The translations under genes were made by a program, and so were the position numbers. A DNA stretch of 64,000 nucleotides, taken from Porogramme epimiltina (taxonomy: Eukaryota > Basidiomycota > Agaricomycetes > Polyporales > Polyporaceae). Positions 1 to 11,865 of the stretch are shown here, piece by piece (within the stretch, counting starts at the first letter, position 1; every line of letters begins with the position of its first letter). The notes under the pieces were generated by a model. That model saw only the letters and a list, made by a program, of their open reading frames with translations, was not told the DNA's origin and did not search any database. The DNA is taken from contig FTLJ01000108.1 of the NCBI GenBank assembly GCA_900155495.1, forward strand, positions 62,001 through 126,000, given 5' to 3'.

Positions 1-1129
1 TGTCGGAAAGTCGCAGGGGGCTACGAAGGAGTTTCCACCAGGCGACACGCACGTTCTCGGGTGCGTTCCACTCGAATACGCCATCACCGATCCGCATGTG
101 AACAGCGAGGTAGGCACGGCCGAGGGTGTTGTGAATCGCAGTGGCAGCGCGAACGAGAGACGGGTTCGTGAAAGCCATTTGTTCGCGTATATGACGGCGG
201 AGCGTGAAGTGAGGGGCAGCGCGAAGGTGGAGACGAGAAGAGCCAAACAGTGTGCCGAGTTGAATGAGACGTTCAGAGCGGCGAGCGAGTGCGGAAATAT
301 GAATGGACTCGTTGAAGTTGCGGAGAGGGCTCGTGTCAGGAGTGAGGAAGTCTTGGAAGGAGTACTGATTCCGTACGGTGTCCTTGAGAGAGAAGACATC
401 TTCAGGCGACACACCTAGCATATCCTGGAGCCAAGCGTCGGTGAAATTCCAGCCCTCTTGAAGTGGTTGGCTATGCTTGACTTCCGACAGATCCACGAGC
501 CAGTCCCAGGGAACGTAGGTATAGTCCGTGTAATTGACGCATTCAGGTAGAATGTCCAAGCCAGAGGGAAGTATCCGCACACAATGTTTGAGGCCAGCCT
601 TGGTAGAGTTTGCTGACATTTGGTACAAGTCGTCGAAGGGTGCATAGCTAAGGGGAATACCGAGGCGCACAGGAGGCAAAAGTAGTGTACGGTTGGTGAC
701 TTTGGCGAGAAAAAGGGCATTTTCGAGTGCGACACGTTGATTGTGGAACCCGCTATGAGGAAGATATGCGAGGTACTTCTCCGTAGGACTGTGCTGGCTC
801 GTTACTGGCAGTGCTTGCACTTGGACCGCAGGAGGGGGGTATGGCCTTGCATGATTCGTGTAGACAGCCGGCACCAGCATTGACGGCCAGGAGGGGAGAG
901 AGTACCACGTCGACGCAAGAAGAAGGAAGAGAACCGCAGATGAAGATACCAGGACGATAATCACTACTAATATAGCTAGCCCCCTCTCAAAGGAACGTGT
1001 GGATAGGAGCTTTTGCCGAGGTTTTGACCGTGATCTTCGGCGTCGCCCAGCAGGACGGTATTGTGGTATCTCCCTCACATAGTTGGTCTTGAGATGTTCT
1101 GAGTTCCTGAGGTCCCGAGTCGTCCGCAT
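1..1129 (-). CDS. O-fucosyltransferase-like type II membrane protein (CigA-like), 3' end missing
   Basis: One open frame runs without introns from an ATG at 1129 to the left edge (376 codons seen; C-terminus outside the window). The product has a basic cytosolic N-terminus (residues about 29-40, RRRRSRSKPRQK), one hydrophobic anchor (about 51-72), a Pro-rich stem, then a lumenal domain. That domain contains KYLAYLPHSGFHNQR, a stretch of NRTLLLPPVRLG type and, near the right end of what is visible, HMRIGDG. This resembles the H-x-R-x-G-D motif of the GDP-fucose protein O-fucosyltransferase superfamily and fungal CigA-like proteins. A Golgi location and transfer of a sugar from a nucleotide donor are inferred from the family; donor and acceptor are unknown. 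The gene lies downstream of the GtaA array on the same strand. Its 5' flank (about 1115-1230) recurs upstream-side of GtaA copies 3 and 4 at 18360-18440 and 25375-25500, so it was carried along in the duplications. Confidence 0.8.
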   Translation of the reverse strand, partial: MRTTRDLRNSEHLKTNYVREIPQYRPAGRRRRSRSKPRQKLLSTRSFERGLAILVVIIVLVSSSAVLFLLLASTWYSLPSWPSMLVPAVYTNHARPYPPPAVQVQALPVTSQHSPTEKYLAYLPHSGFHNQRVALENALFLAKVTNRTLLLPPVRLGIPLSYAPFDDLYQMSANSTKAGLKHCVRILPSGLDILPECVNYTDYTYVPWDWLVDLSEVKHSQPLQEGWNFTDAWLQDMLGVSPEDVFSLKDTVRNQYSFQDFLTPDTSPLRNFNESIHISALARRSERLIQLGTLFGSSRLHLRAAPHFTLRRHIREQMAFTNPSLVRAATAIHNTLGRAYLAVHMRIGDGVFEWNAPENVRVAWWKLLRSPLRLSD

Positions 1130-1534
1130 AACCTTGCTCAGAAGGGGACGTGAACAGGAAGGAGTGTGGGAGGGGGTGGAAGTCGTGATGCAAGCCGAAT
1201 CCCGACGTTACGTATTCTAGGCGCTTACATATAGCGGCTGTTCCAGGTCCTTCAAGTTCGCGTTCTGGCTGTGACACTGGCGGAGCCTCAAATCGAGATA
1301 TGAAGGTGAATAGATAGGGGCGCTGGCCTCGTTGTTCAACACGTTGAGACCTCCGAGCATGGAATTTTTATACATTAAATATATAGTGTACTGTGTTATG
1401 CTGCTGAAACGTACATTACAATGTAGTACTACTACGTATGTATATAGTCGGCGTGCCTCTTGAGGTTCTAGCTACCCAAGGACGAGACAAATTGACGGAA
1501 CCCATGGAGCCATCCGAGAAATTCCAAGATCGTG

Positions 1535-4500
1535 CTAACCAGGAATACGCTGTGCTTCCTCATACTGCGGCGGCGGGGCCCACCGCTCCGCGCGCATATG
1601 CTCCATCTGCTGCCGCAGCGCTGCCATCTCCTCACGCAGTCCCCCAACTTCCGTCTCAGTTCCAACGATACCGCTATCGGAGAATACGTTCGTCACATCG
1701 TCGTGGTGGGCGTCCGCAGGCACGACTCGGTGGCTGCTTTCCATCGCTGCTTCCTGCTTCGCGGGGCGCCTTACGAGAGAAGGCGGCAGTGGAAGGCGAC
1801 GAATGGGTGTTAGCACCGAGGTGGGCGCGGATACAGCCGGTATTATTGAGGAGGAGGGAGATGGTGTGGTGAGGGGAAGTGTGCCGTTAGCGTAGTGCTG
1901 GGACATAACGTCTGGGCTTGCGAGGTCGACGTCGACGCGGTGGTGGCGTGGGCGCGTGCGACGGAGGCAGAAGAACCCGCCCACTACGAGAGCTACGATA
2001 GCGCCCCCACCGAGAGCGCCACCCAGAATGGGCCCAAGGCTGGAGGTCTTCTTGGGACTAGGCTGACCATTGCTCCCGCTAGTGTTGTTATTGCCTGATG
2101 GGGAACTCGAAGGGACGTTGATGGTGACATTTGGCACACTATGCGCATCGTGTGGGTCAGCAACATAAGAAATGTGAGAACGTATATGAGGAGGGAACTC
2201 GCCTCAGCGCCAGAGGTGCGAATATAGCACCAAGAGCAGGCCTGAAAGTAAATTCAGATGGTTGCTGAGGAAACGGAAGAAGAAAGGGCTTACCCTGCTT
2301 CACCAGAACTGACCGAGAGCGCGCCGGAGGCATCATCATAGACGTTGGGCAAAGCACCCACGCCTACAGAGTTCGAGCCTGCTCGTTGCCACGCCCGCTG
2401 GATAAACCGTTCCCGCGTGCTGTCGTTGCTTATGATTGCACTAGTGAGCATCATTGACGCTGGGTAGCAATCTTACTGTCAGAGAACCACAGTGGCGGCG
2501 GATGTTCACTTACCCATACTTGTGGTCCCGCCCGAGTTACTATCAAACGGGATCCCGAATGGCGCTATTAGAGCAGGATGATATCAATGGGGCATCTGGG
2601 GCTGGGAACGACAGCTACAAACCGTTCTGTGTGGAGACTAGGTTTCCGTAAAACTGGGTTTGTGCGTCCAAGACCTAAGGGACGAGTGAGCCTGAGGGCC
2701 AAGAATACCTACAAGCGATGCTCACCGATTGTGGTATTAGATTTGTTCCGAGTAGCTTGTCGGCGTACAGGTTGTACATCAGCGTCCACGACTGATCATT
2801 GCCGTACACGCCGAGCAGATGAGATTTGTCCGACGATGTCGCAAGGGACTGCCATGCTCCGAAAAGTGCGGAGGCGTGAGCCTGTGAACATGCTCAGCGA
2901 ACAAAAACTTTATAACAATAGCTCTAAGTGACGCACATCGTATAGTTGGGCGTCGGAAGATTGATTGACGGTCCTACTAATTTCAGCCATGGCCTTCACC
3001 CCGATAATTCCCTTGATTGCGAGATTCGTCATGTTGACCGAAATCTGACCGTCGCCGGAAGTCCTGCAATGCACGTAAGATTTATTCCGGTCAAGAAAAG
3101 CTAAAATGAAGACGCACTGGCTCCCCGGCGCCAAGGCGTTACCAACAAGATAGTCAGCCCATCGCCTGGTGAGGTTGTACTGCAAGCGGGTTTCAGCACC
3201 GTCAATAAAGAATCGTGCGACACGACGTACATATTGAGCCAGTAGCGTGCCATCCCCAGAAGTCCTCGCATGAGCATACAACATGATGATCATGTTGGCA
3301 GACTCTGCGCTCATGAGTCGTGAATGAAGTTCCGAAGATAGGAAACATATTCCTCACCTTCTATCCCCTCCTGAGGATTCAGGTGAGCTCCGGACGCTAC
3401 AGGATAGTTGAGACCTTCGTGGTCTATTGTTAGTAATACCGTTGCGAACATGATCGGGGAGAATCTCACCGAGATCTTGAGCAGCATATGACCCATTCCT
3501 CAAGTTCTCCTGAGCCTCGAGCAAAGGCACAAGCATTGCCCCGCCCAGTGAAGCGTTCAGGTACAGGAACGCAGGGAATGACGCGTACATGTGTTCCACA
3601 GGGTTCACACGCCTGTAGCGGTGATCATAGAGTCGTCAGCTCAGTGAGTCGGCATAATTCCTCCAGATCACAAACCCTGATGCGCCTATGTCCTTCATGA
3701 ACACCATGACGTCTGACGGGTTAGGCTTTCCCTCAGCATCCTGTGAGACAGTTATGTCCAGGCTCCCGAAGACCTGACGAGTACTGAGCGAGACGAGGTC
3801 GCTGTAGCTTGATGAGATACTTCCTGATGCGCTCTTGAGCTGTGTGTCGAGAGCGATCGAGCGTGCGAGGGCACCGGCGTAGTCTCCCGTGAAGGCATCG
3901 ATCTAGATTTGAAGATAGAGGTCAGATGTTAGGGAAGGAAATAGGAACAGGTTTCATTACCGCGTCGTCGATACTTGAGTACTGTGTAGTGTAATATGGG
4001 ACGCGTTCCTGTTGATCGCCCGAGGCCGTGGTGTACTTGATTGAGGGATTTCGCACGAATCCTACAGCCCATGAAACCGGTGACTGCATTGAATTGATGT
4101 TTCCGAGATCTATTGCGAACCCAGACACGAGAAAATCCCTATGGTCTTATGAACACATTGGTTGAACGCAACAAGACAATAGAAGCTTACAATCCTAAAC
4201 TGCCCGTGCTACTCGCTGCAGCGTTATTGAGTGCTCCATTCTGGTTGAACTGTTGGTGCACAGCGGGCAACGTGTCGATCTGCCATGTCAAACCTGGGGC
4301 CTTCGCGTGGATCAGGGATGCAATAGATGTGAAGTGGTGCAAACGTCGTACACACCGATGCCATTGCATAATACGCAGTCCCATCTAACGCACGATCCGC
4401 GGATTCCGTGAAAGGACGCGGATCGTTGAGGACTGCTTGGAGGTAAATACTGCTCCCTGTCGTCTTCATCGACCACGTTGCGGGATTGTTGTAGTTCCCT

Positions 4501-5193
4501 GAGAGCCATTCTGCGTGAATGATCAGGTTCGATTCGTCACAAGCTATCTTTAGATGTCATGCTACGTACCAACGGTGATGACGTCGGTGTACAGTTGCAC
4601 AGAGTGTAGCTTTCCATCGGCGGACGAGGCTTCAACGGCGACGTATGCGAACGGAAGTGACTGTTTGACCCAGTCCGAAGGCTACAAACAGATGTATCAA
4701 GTTTAAATCAGGATTTGCCCGGGCACGATAGGTAAACACCACTCGCATCAATCGGAGATAAGAAAGTGGCCGTCAGATTCATTGGGCCAGCCCGCATGTT
4801 GTATATAGTTCGCGTAGGAGTGATCTCGAGGCCTATGATATTAGCAGGGGGCGAGTCGGAGTCCTCGACATAGCCCGACCAGGTATACATTTTGCCGTCA
4901 ATCCGGATTTTACCCCTCCATCCCACGTCTGGCCCCTGGATTCGTTGAGTTAGAGCGTGCTGCAAAGCGTCTGCGCAGTGAGGCCCACCGGAAACTGGAC
5001 GTACCGACTGGGACCAGAAGGTCATCGAGCCATTTGATAGAGGCGGCGAATTATTTGTGTTGACTAGCCATGTGTTGACGTAGGGGGAGCGGATGGCTAT
5101 CGGAATGCTAGCAGGGGTGAAGAACTGGGCGTGGACATGGCATTGGAGGAATGATAGAAGGAGAGAGAAACACAGCAAAATAAGCAGCATCAT
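1535..5193 (-). CDS. Glutaminase A family membrane-anchored protein, copy 1
   Basis: About 18 exons with introns of 50-70 nt. The start is the ATG at 5193 (a second in-frame ATG follows), giving a hydrophobic signal peptide ending near CHVHAQ. The ectodomain follows the fungal GtaA order (families once called DUF5127, DUF4965 and DUF1793). Landmarks are SIPIAIRSPYVNTWL, GPDVGWRGKIRIDG, PSDWVKQS, ALDGTAYYAMA, RVNPVEHMYASFPAFLYLNAS, YNLYADKLLGTNL and GAIFAPLAL. Family members hydrolyse L-glutamine to glutamate and ammonia outside the cell; the activity is inferred. The last exon encodes an NVTINVPSSSPSG stalk, a Gly/Ala-rich transmembrane helix, and a cytosolic tail ending in a GLREEMAALRQQMEHM coiled coil and PPPQY. 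The tail is about 86 residues shorter than in copy 4: the Pro/Ser segment after the MSQHYANGT motif is missing. Introns 2 (donor 4741-4746) and 17 (donor 2197-2202) begin with GCGAGT. All exons I checked stay in frame. Confidence 0.82.
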
Positions 5194-5243
5194 CAAGGGA
5201 GTGTGATCATACGACTAGGCTCGGAAGGAGCGGGGGGAAGTGG

Positions 5244-5274
5244 GGAGGAGGAGGAGGAGGAGGAGGAGGAGGAG
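5244..5274. repeat. (GGA)n microsatellite in the GtaA copy 1 promoter
   Basis: About ten uninterrupted GGA/AGG units lie 50-80 bp upstream of the copy 1 start codon. On the coding strand this is a pyrimidine (TCC) tract, common in fungal promoters. Copies 2-4 have shorter, interrupted purine-rich tracts at the same place. Confidence 0.85.
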
Positions 5275-5724
5275 AGGCAAGAGGCAAGAGGACTGAGTGT
5301 GGCTACCCGCTAGGGATCTAAACACGGAAAACGATGTGAGCGGTGGCCATCGATAGCTGGGACTCGGGAGAAGACACTTGTCACAGACGCCGACACAGCT
5401 CCGTTTTGGATGCCAAGTTCTCATTGAAACAACGCGGGTAATTTGGTGAACCTAAATGCTGTGTTGAGCTCTGTTGAGCTTCAATTCACACGAAAGCGGT
5501 CATCTGCTAATAATCACTGGCTATCATCAAGGGCGCCGAGAGGTGGAGAGGTGCGATCCTATCGCTATGTGCTCGAAGATAAGAGCTAGAATGAGCTCGG
5601 GTGGTACCACGTTGGTAGTAGAATGTGGGATCGGATCTTACCTATCTTCTGACATAAACTTGTGGCTGCTCCCTTGTGAATGTAAATGGACAGACGGCGG
5701 ATAACATTTGTATTGAATTGGTGT

Positions 5725-7901
5725 TGACCGGTGATGCCTTTGGGCCACTTGATTCCCATATGATCATCAGCAAATGATTGTTTGAACTCTAGCAGCAAAA
5801 TATGAAGGCTTACGAAGTAATATGGTGCATTGCAGCCGTCCGTCGCCGCGGAAGAACGATGGTGATTGGATCGGAGAGCCCTCTATCATGTTGAAATTCA
5901 TATTGTCGAGCGAATGGCGCTGGACACAAAGAGTGTATATTGCTCATTGGCCAGTATGACGACATACATGAAGAGAGATTGGCGGCTGGCAGGAAACCAG
6001 TTGCGGCAGACAAGGGGGCAACTGCACAGTGTTCTGTAGCCAGGACCCAGAGGAAATCTACAGTGGTTGTCGACATGCGGGATGAACGAGATGATCATGT
6101 CGGCGATTTCTCTAGGGGGGTATGGTGTAATCGCCTACGGTGGAACCTGTGAAAAGTATGAGATGGGACGCACAAGATGGAGGATGGGTCGAATGCCCGC
6201 CCTCGTCCATTGTTCGACCGCAAGTGTGCTTGGCTCCTAGAACGATCAGGGTTGAGGACACTAGTACTCTTGATCAGGCGAGCCTGCAAACACTCGATAG
6301 ACAGGCACCCCCGTGCAGTGGCTAGTGGGATGCGTGGGGGCTACCTGTCGCTGAACAGTGGGTAGAAGAGCGGTGAAGAGGGGACTCCTGGAGGATTTTG
6401 GACGAGGGGTTGCGTAAATAGGCGCAACAACTATCTACGACGGAATGGTTGATCAGCACAGATCCTCTCCAGAACCTACAAAAAGCACGTACACGTTATG
6501 TTTCTAATGGTATCGCGCACCACTCGATGGGAGAGAGCAAGGGGCACTTGGGAAAGCGCGCAGGCCCTTGATTCACGTAGATGACGAGTCTTATTGGGTT
6601 TACTCGGATGCCGGATGCGCAGCAATGACATTCCAATTGAGTATTTGACAAGCACGTGCATGAAGAGCAAGTATAACAAGAGTAAACAAAAACGAGAGTA
6701 TGATACGGGTATGTACGAGAAAGACCACTTGACAGCGACACAGAGCGGACGAGAGGTAGGATGCGGAAAAAAGTAGCGTGCGGGTCGGGGATGACGGGGA
6801 CGACGCTTTGATGAAGGCAGGCGTTCTCCCAGTAGGGTAGAGCGATATAACGAGGATAGAGTAGCTCGAAGAAGAAAAAGACGCACGGAGGCCAGAGAGG
6901 CAGCGACGACATACGCCAGCACAGACACATAATCTCGACACGGAGACGGGAATGGCTGGGCTGCATCGCGTCAGCGCGCGCGCGCGCTGTAGAGACGGTG
7001 AGACTTATCGGCACTTGTCGGGCGCGGCGTTCCATATCCACTCTCCGTATCCCTTGCGCTTCTTACGTCCGAACATGAGGCGTCTTTGCGTGGATGACTT
7101 CTTGACTGGAGGGCGGTGTGAAGACAGATCCGACCCTGCCGAAGGACTTGCGGGGGAGCCAAAGCTCACGACGCGGCGGCAATGAGACTAGAAGGAACCT
7201 GTGGAGCTGTAGAGAGGAAGGCGTTGCGGGGACTGAGGCATTCATGGGAGGTATACCGTGTGAGGTACCTAGGAAGGAGGCTCGAGACTGCATGTTCGGC
7301 AGGGTGGGGTTCGATTCAGTTCGTTGCTGTACTTGCACTGTCGTGGATCCAAGGCGGTCTTTCCTTTGAGGCAGTAGATCCCTTCTCAAAGCTCTTCAAC
7401 CGCCCCCTCGAACTTGAATATGTGGGTTCGAGTTGAGTGAACCGTTCGCCAGTCTCCTTGCACAAGCTTTTTCGCCGCCGAGCGTTGGGCTTGGAACTAT
7501 CGTGGGCGGGTAGAAGAGTGACGACGCGACGTAAGAGGTTGGATCCGTGGCTGTCTAAGAGGGGCGGGGTGCTAGTAGGAGAAAGGGGCAAGAGGATGTG
7601 ACGTACAGTTGTTTCCGAAACTCGTGTCCGGGCGCTTTTTGCAAGTCGCGCGCCGCGCACGAAAAATCCGAAAAATCAAAGTGAATGTCATATTTGAGGC
7701 ACGTGCACTACGCTCGCGCCAGCCCGGCAAGTGGCACCCCACCGAGCGGCCAGTACCGTATTTCTCCAGCCACCTAAGGCACAGCGCCCACGGGGACAAC
7801 TTCGCGTGATGCATGCACGCTCTTCCCAGAGACAACGGACTCTTGAGGAAGCACGGGGAGGGTTTCTAGCGCGAACCGCGCTGCGGTGTTGAAGTCGCGG
7901 G
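5725..7901. other. Spacer with no supported gene
   Basis: Up to about 5770 this still matches the 5' flank of the other GtaA copies (the block holding the octamer ACACTTGT followed by CACAGACGCC is shared by all four). Beyond that I see only short frames on both strands without start context, splice logic or recognisable domains. The segment 6450-7060 is pyrimidine-rich on the minus strand and could be promoter or untranslated DNA of a lost gene. The right end abuts the LTR element. Confidence 0.5.
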
Positions 7902-8094
7902 TGTAACAGCTCCCTGTCACGTGCTTGATTACCCGTTTCGATCTCGCCTACTTACGCCTTACGATACACTTAGTTACTCTTTGACGAACCAACACGTACA
8001 CCCAGGGCCCCCGCCCAGTAATGGGTCGGTGCTCGCGGGTCTCCTCGCCTCCTCGCTTCTCTCTCTACGCGTGACCTCGACGCCGACCATTACA
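7902..8094 (+). repeat. Left LTR
   Basis: 193 bp, TGTAAC...ATTACA, matching 10235-10427 except at one site (TTACGCC here, TTATGCC in the right copy). The GCGGG target duplication lies immediately to its left. Confidence 0.9.
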
Positions 8095-8584
8095 GTTTGG
8101 TTCGTCCGCCAAACCCAAACCCCCATCTGGAAGTCTGTGAGCCCAAGCCCTTGTTCCCGGCCCTCCCCTCTTCCCCCCGGGCCCGCCTTTTCTTGCGCGG
8201 TGCCCCCACGCAATCCCACGACCCCTCGCCCCCGCTATGTGTCGTTCGGTGTCGCCCCAAGCAGCCCCCTCGCGCGCCGACGACGTCGCCCTTTGGCCCC
8301 GCGAAAATCGTCGCCCACCGGTCCTTATCAGATCAAACCTTCCCGCTCGTTCCCGCGCCCGTCTCAACGCCCCCTCCACGGCACTACCCCAGTGCGCGCA
8401 CGGTGCACCACTCTCGCCCGTCCGCAACGGAGCGTTCGATACACCCGCGGAGGACGCGGACCCACAACGACGCCAGGATCCTATTCGCGGGCGCCTCCAC
8501 GCGCCCTCTCCACCCCCCCACACCTTCGGCCACTTCCCCTCGGTCCGGCGCCCTCGCGCGTGGACACTGGCACCCCATACACAC

Positions 8585-8745
8585 CCCCTGCCCACCAGCA
8601 GAACCCGAACGGCAAGACGGGCATCTCCTGGCCGCAGTACTCGGTCGCGAGCCCGAGGCTGCTCGCGTGCCAGGACGGCTCATCCCGGTGACGCTCCCCA
8701 ACGACGACTACCGCGTCGCGGCGATGCAGCTCGTGCGTCCCCCCC
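8585..8745 (+). pseudogene. Carboxylesterase-like fragment captured inside the LTR element
   Basis: In one frame the DNA encodes QNPNGKTGISWPQYSVASP and then LLACQDG; after loss of one base the next frame continues VTLPNDDYRVAAMQL. This order (NPNG, WPxY, a Leu-rich strand ending in DG, then a DxYR helix) resembles the C-terminal end of fungal type B carboxylesterases. The stretch just before QNPNG ends in CCCACCAG, like an intron acceptor, so the piece may have been captured from genomic DNA. It is frameshifted and isolated, so it cannot make an enzyme. The family assignment is by memory of motifs and could be wrong. Confidence 0.45.
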
Positions 8746-9899
8746 TTGGAGTGCCGTCGCTGGTGCAGGACCCCTACGGACACGGACACGCCCCCACCGT
8801 TCGTCGTCAATTTTTTTTCTTCGCCCCTCGTTCCCCCCGCCCTTCCGCACCTGCCCGTTCTCCCTCCCTCGGTCCCTCGCACTTCGCGCCCACCCACCCA
8901 CCCCCTTATTCTGTCCCTCGATCCTCGCTTAAACAACGCCTCGGTTTATCCCTTCACGGGAGTAAACCTTCGGCGGGAAAAAGCGGAGGTAGTAGGGGTA
9001 GAACCATGGGGCGCGGAGGTCAAGCAGAGCGAGAGGCCGCGCCCCCGGGAACCTTAACAGGGACCCGCGGAGGCAGGCCAAGCCCCGCGCAGGACTGCCG
9101 GAGCGCGGTCCGCGTGTCCGTGCACATCTCTCGCGCATGCGGAGATGCTGCAAGGCGGACGCGCACACCCCACAGGCGGCGCAAGCGCAAGTGCGCGCCG
9201 CATCCCCTCCCCCCTTCCCTGGCCGTTGTAGCATGGGCGCACGACGCGCTCGCCATCCAAACGGTGCTGCGGTGACGCGTGCGCCGTGGTTGCGCTGTCG
9301 CCCGGCCAATGCATGCGATGCGCACCCCCGAGCGGCGGCGTTGGCACACGCAAGCCGCGCGCTCTCTCGTTTTCATTATCCTTTCGATTTTTGCGTTTTT
9401 TCGACCTCACGATTTACGGTTCTACGTCCCCTTTGTTACGATTTTTGGTCTACGCTCTCCCCACACCCCCGATACGCCTGATGTCGACCGCCGTCTTCCC
9501 CCATACGTCATACTCAAGTCCCCTCCCATCCGCATACCCGGCTCATGTCCGGTTTCTTTTCCCCCTTCTCGTCGTCATTCAGCTGTCGTCTCCACCTCCC
9601 TCCACCATGATCCACGCCTCCCGTACTTATTTTATTCTCCCCCAGTGCATCCCCGGTTTATGACTGCCGGTTCCGTCTACGTCATGCGGGCATCGGCTGA
9701 GGTCGTCCCCGTCCCCATCTCCTCGTTACACAGGCATTGGCTTAGGCCATACCTGTCTCCTCGCCATGTTCTATGTTCCACTCTACGCACTACGGTCTTG
9801 CGGGTCTGCAGTTCCCCCTCGACACCCTCGTCTTCGGTCTTGCGGGATGGTATCCCCTCGACACTTTATGGTCCTACGAGATTATCTATCCACGGACAC

Positions 9900-10090
9900 T
9901 CTACGTACTTTTGCTACGTCCACGCTCTTCGTCTCCCACGTCCTCGTCTCCCTCGTCCTCGTCTCCCTGCATCGCGTCCATCGCTCACGTTTGTTCAGGT
10001 CATCATTAGATTCTGTTCTACGTTCGACTTCGCTCCGCTCCTCCGCTCACGTCCCATGTCCCATGTCCCACGTCCTACACACTCTCTGAC
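9900..10090 (+). repeat. C/T-rich short tandem repeats in the element interior
   Basis: The strand is almost all pyrimidine with repeated words such as CGTCCTCGTCTCCCT (twice around 9940-9975) and TCCCATG/TCCCACG (around 10054-10072). This composition explains the long open frames here, which I do not count as genes. Confidence 0.7.
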
Positions 10091-10234
10091 TCCCCGCCAC
10101 GCCCCACGTCTTCGCTCACACCCCGTTTTGGTATCTACGTCTGCACTACGTTATTACCACTTACTTACCCTACGTTTCCGTTACTCTACATCTCTCGTCC
10201 CCACTCCTCGAGTTGTACCTCAAGGAGGAGGTAG

Positions 10235-10427
10235 TGTAACAGCTCCCTGTCACGTGCTTGATTACCCGTTTCGATCTCGCCTACTTATGCCTTACGATAC
10301 ACTTAGTTACTCTTTGACGAACCAACACGTACACCCAGGGCCCCCGCCCAGTAATGGGTCGGTGCTCGCGGGTCTCCTCGCCTCCTCGCTTCTCTCTCTA
10401 CGCGTGACCTCGACGCCGACCATTACA
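10235..10427 (+). repeat. Right LTR
   Basis: 193-bp partner of the left LTR. It is preceded by a polypurine tract and followed by the GCGGG target duplication at 10428-10432. Confidence 0.9.
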
Positions 10428-10432
10428 GCGGG

Positions 10433-11865
10433 TAGTGGCAAGCTTGGGTCATCGTGGAATAGGGCGGTCAGTCACTACGTCGTCATCAGAGAAGCGCTAC
10501 ACACAATACAGAGAGGCGGCTCAACACGAGCAATAGCAGTAGACGAAGATGCCTCCCCACGGCCCACCCCGAGCCCCTTCCGCCTGCAACCAGCGCCGAC
10601 CGCCTCCGCCCCGCGTCGACGGGACCCCAGAGGTCTCGCCGAGCCCGCCGCGGCCCGCCGTCACGCCCCGCGCCCCTGCGGCGGAGCCGCAGGGGACGGC
10701 TGCTCCAATGGTGCGCCCTCATCGTGTCTTTCTGGCGCAACGGGACACTCACTCGACACCCAGGGATCGCTCTCGGGCGCGGCGCGACGCCCCGCCAGGC
10801 CCCTCCACGCGCCTTGAAGATGAAGAACGATGGCTCCAACCGCCTAGGTGCAACCCCTCGCCCTCACGTTCACGCGTTTCCCTCTACGCGCAGCTAGCCC
10901 TACTTGACGGCCGGGCGCGCTCGCGCGCACGTACGAGACTGCCGCCGCCATGAGCACAGGCGCGGCGCGGCGTGGTGAGGCCAGTGCGCCCGTCTCTCCA
11001 TCGACGTGTGCGTGTCCTCCCCTGCGTGCGCAACCCACAGTGTTCCTCTGAGGCAGATCCACCGGCCAGAGCGCAAAGGCGGTCTTCAAGACCCTTCCGA
11101 GCGGGCTCGCCTTTGCCTTCGCCTCGAGCACCGCCTACCCTGAGACGGCCAACGCTTGTGGTGCAACGCACGTGGCACAAATTGCGCCGCACCCCGTCTT
11201 CCTTCAGCCGCACGAGACTATATGCCAGCCACGCGCGCAGCTCGACATTGGGGACGGCGGGGCGCGTCTCTCTCATGGCCGTTCCTGGCGCGTACCCCAG
11301 GGTGCACGCTCGAGCCTTGTTCGTGTGGTTTTTACCTCCGAGTCCAGTCGAAATCGTGTGGATCGCTATAAGCGCCCACCCGCAGAATTTATGTGGGGAG
11401 AGAGGGAGCATTGGGGACAAAGAGGTTGGAATATGGATGGGGAAGGGAAGCGGACTCTTCCTTACTCCTTTCACTGTATCTAGGAACCTGAATAGCGCCG
11501 GCTAGACGCATTGTTGGCCAAGAGGATGTCAAATCAACGTCCGGCGGGGAGCGGGGCCCTCCCCGGCGTCCCCGCAGCTGCAACTGCGTTCCCTCACAAG
11601 TGCAGGCGCTGCAGTGCATTTCTGGGGCTTCAATTTCGGAAACAGCTGTACCATCCGCACCGTCCCTCTTGTCCAAGCCGCCTCCGTCTTCCGTATAGAA
11701 AACTACTTGCTTCAACGTGCCGCGCAGGAAGGCTAGGACTGCGTCATACATTACAATATAATACTATTGCTGCTAGTTGGTGTGCCTGAAGTTCCAGAAG
11801 AAGACAAATTGACGGAACCGAGGGGTCATCCAAGAGTATCCAAGATCGTGCTAACTAGGCATATG
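10433..11865. other. GC-rich spacer with no supported gene, then GtaA copy 2 downstream region
   Basis: Several overlapping frames exist on both strands up to about 11500, but they are Arg/Pro/Ala-rich composition artefacts without domains. From about 11730 the DNA matches the 3' flank of the other GtaA copies (ATACATTACAATATAATA is shared with copy 4), so this is the 3' untranslated side of copy 2. Confidence 0.5.

Larger units (their letters stand above)
7902..10427 (+). mobile_element. Non-autonomous LTR retroelement, complete, with target-site duplication
   Basis: Two 193-bp direct repeats (7902-8094 and 10235-10427) differ at one visible position. Both begin TGTAAC and end ATTACA, the TG...CA ends of LTRs. 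GCGGG precedes the first (7897-7901) and follows the second (10428-10432), a 5-bp target duplication. Three bases after the left LTR comes TGGTTCGTCC, a candidate primer-binding site. Directly before the right LTR is a purine tract (about AAGGAGGAGGTAG). The 2140-bp interior has no gag, protease, reverse transcriptase, RNase H or integrase signature, and its long frames reflect C/T-rich composition. It is larger than classical TRIMs but equally coding-deficient. The near-identical LTRs imply a recent insertion that needed enzymes from elsewhere. Confidence 0.88.

Noticed and set aside
6496..7041. Minus-strand Cys/Leu-rich frame of 181 codons
   Set aside because: No ATG in good context, no domain, and composition typical of a pyrimidine-rich promoter strand.
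8097..10817. Long plus-strand open frames (392 and 512 codons) in the LTR element and beyond
   Set aside because: They are Pro/Arg/Ser/Leu-rich products of C/T-rich DNA, run across the right LTR, and contain no domain.
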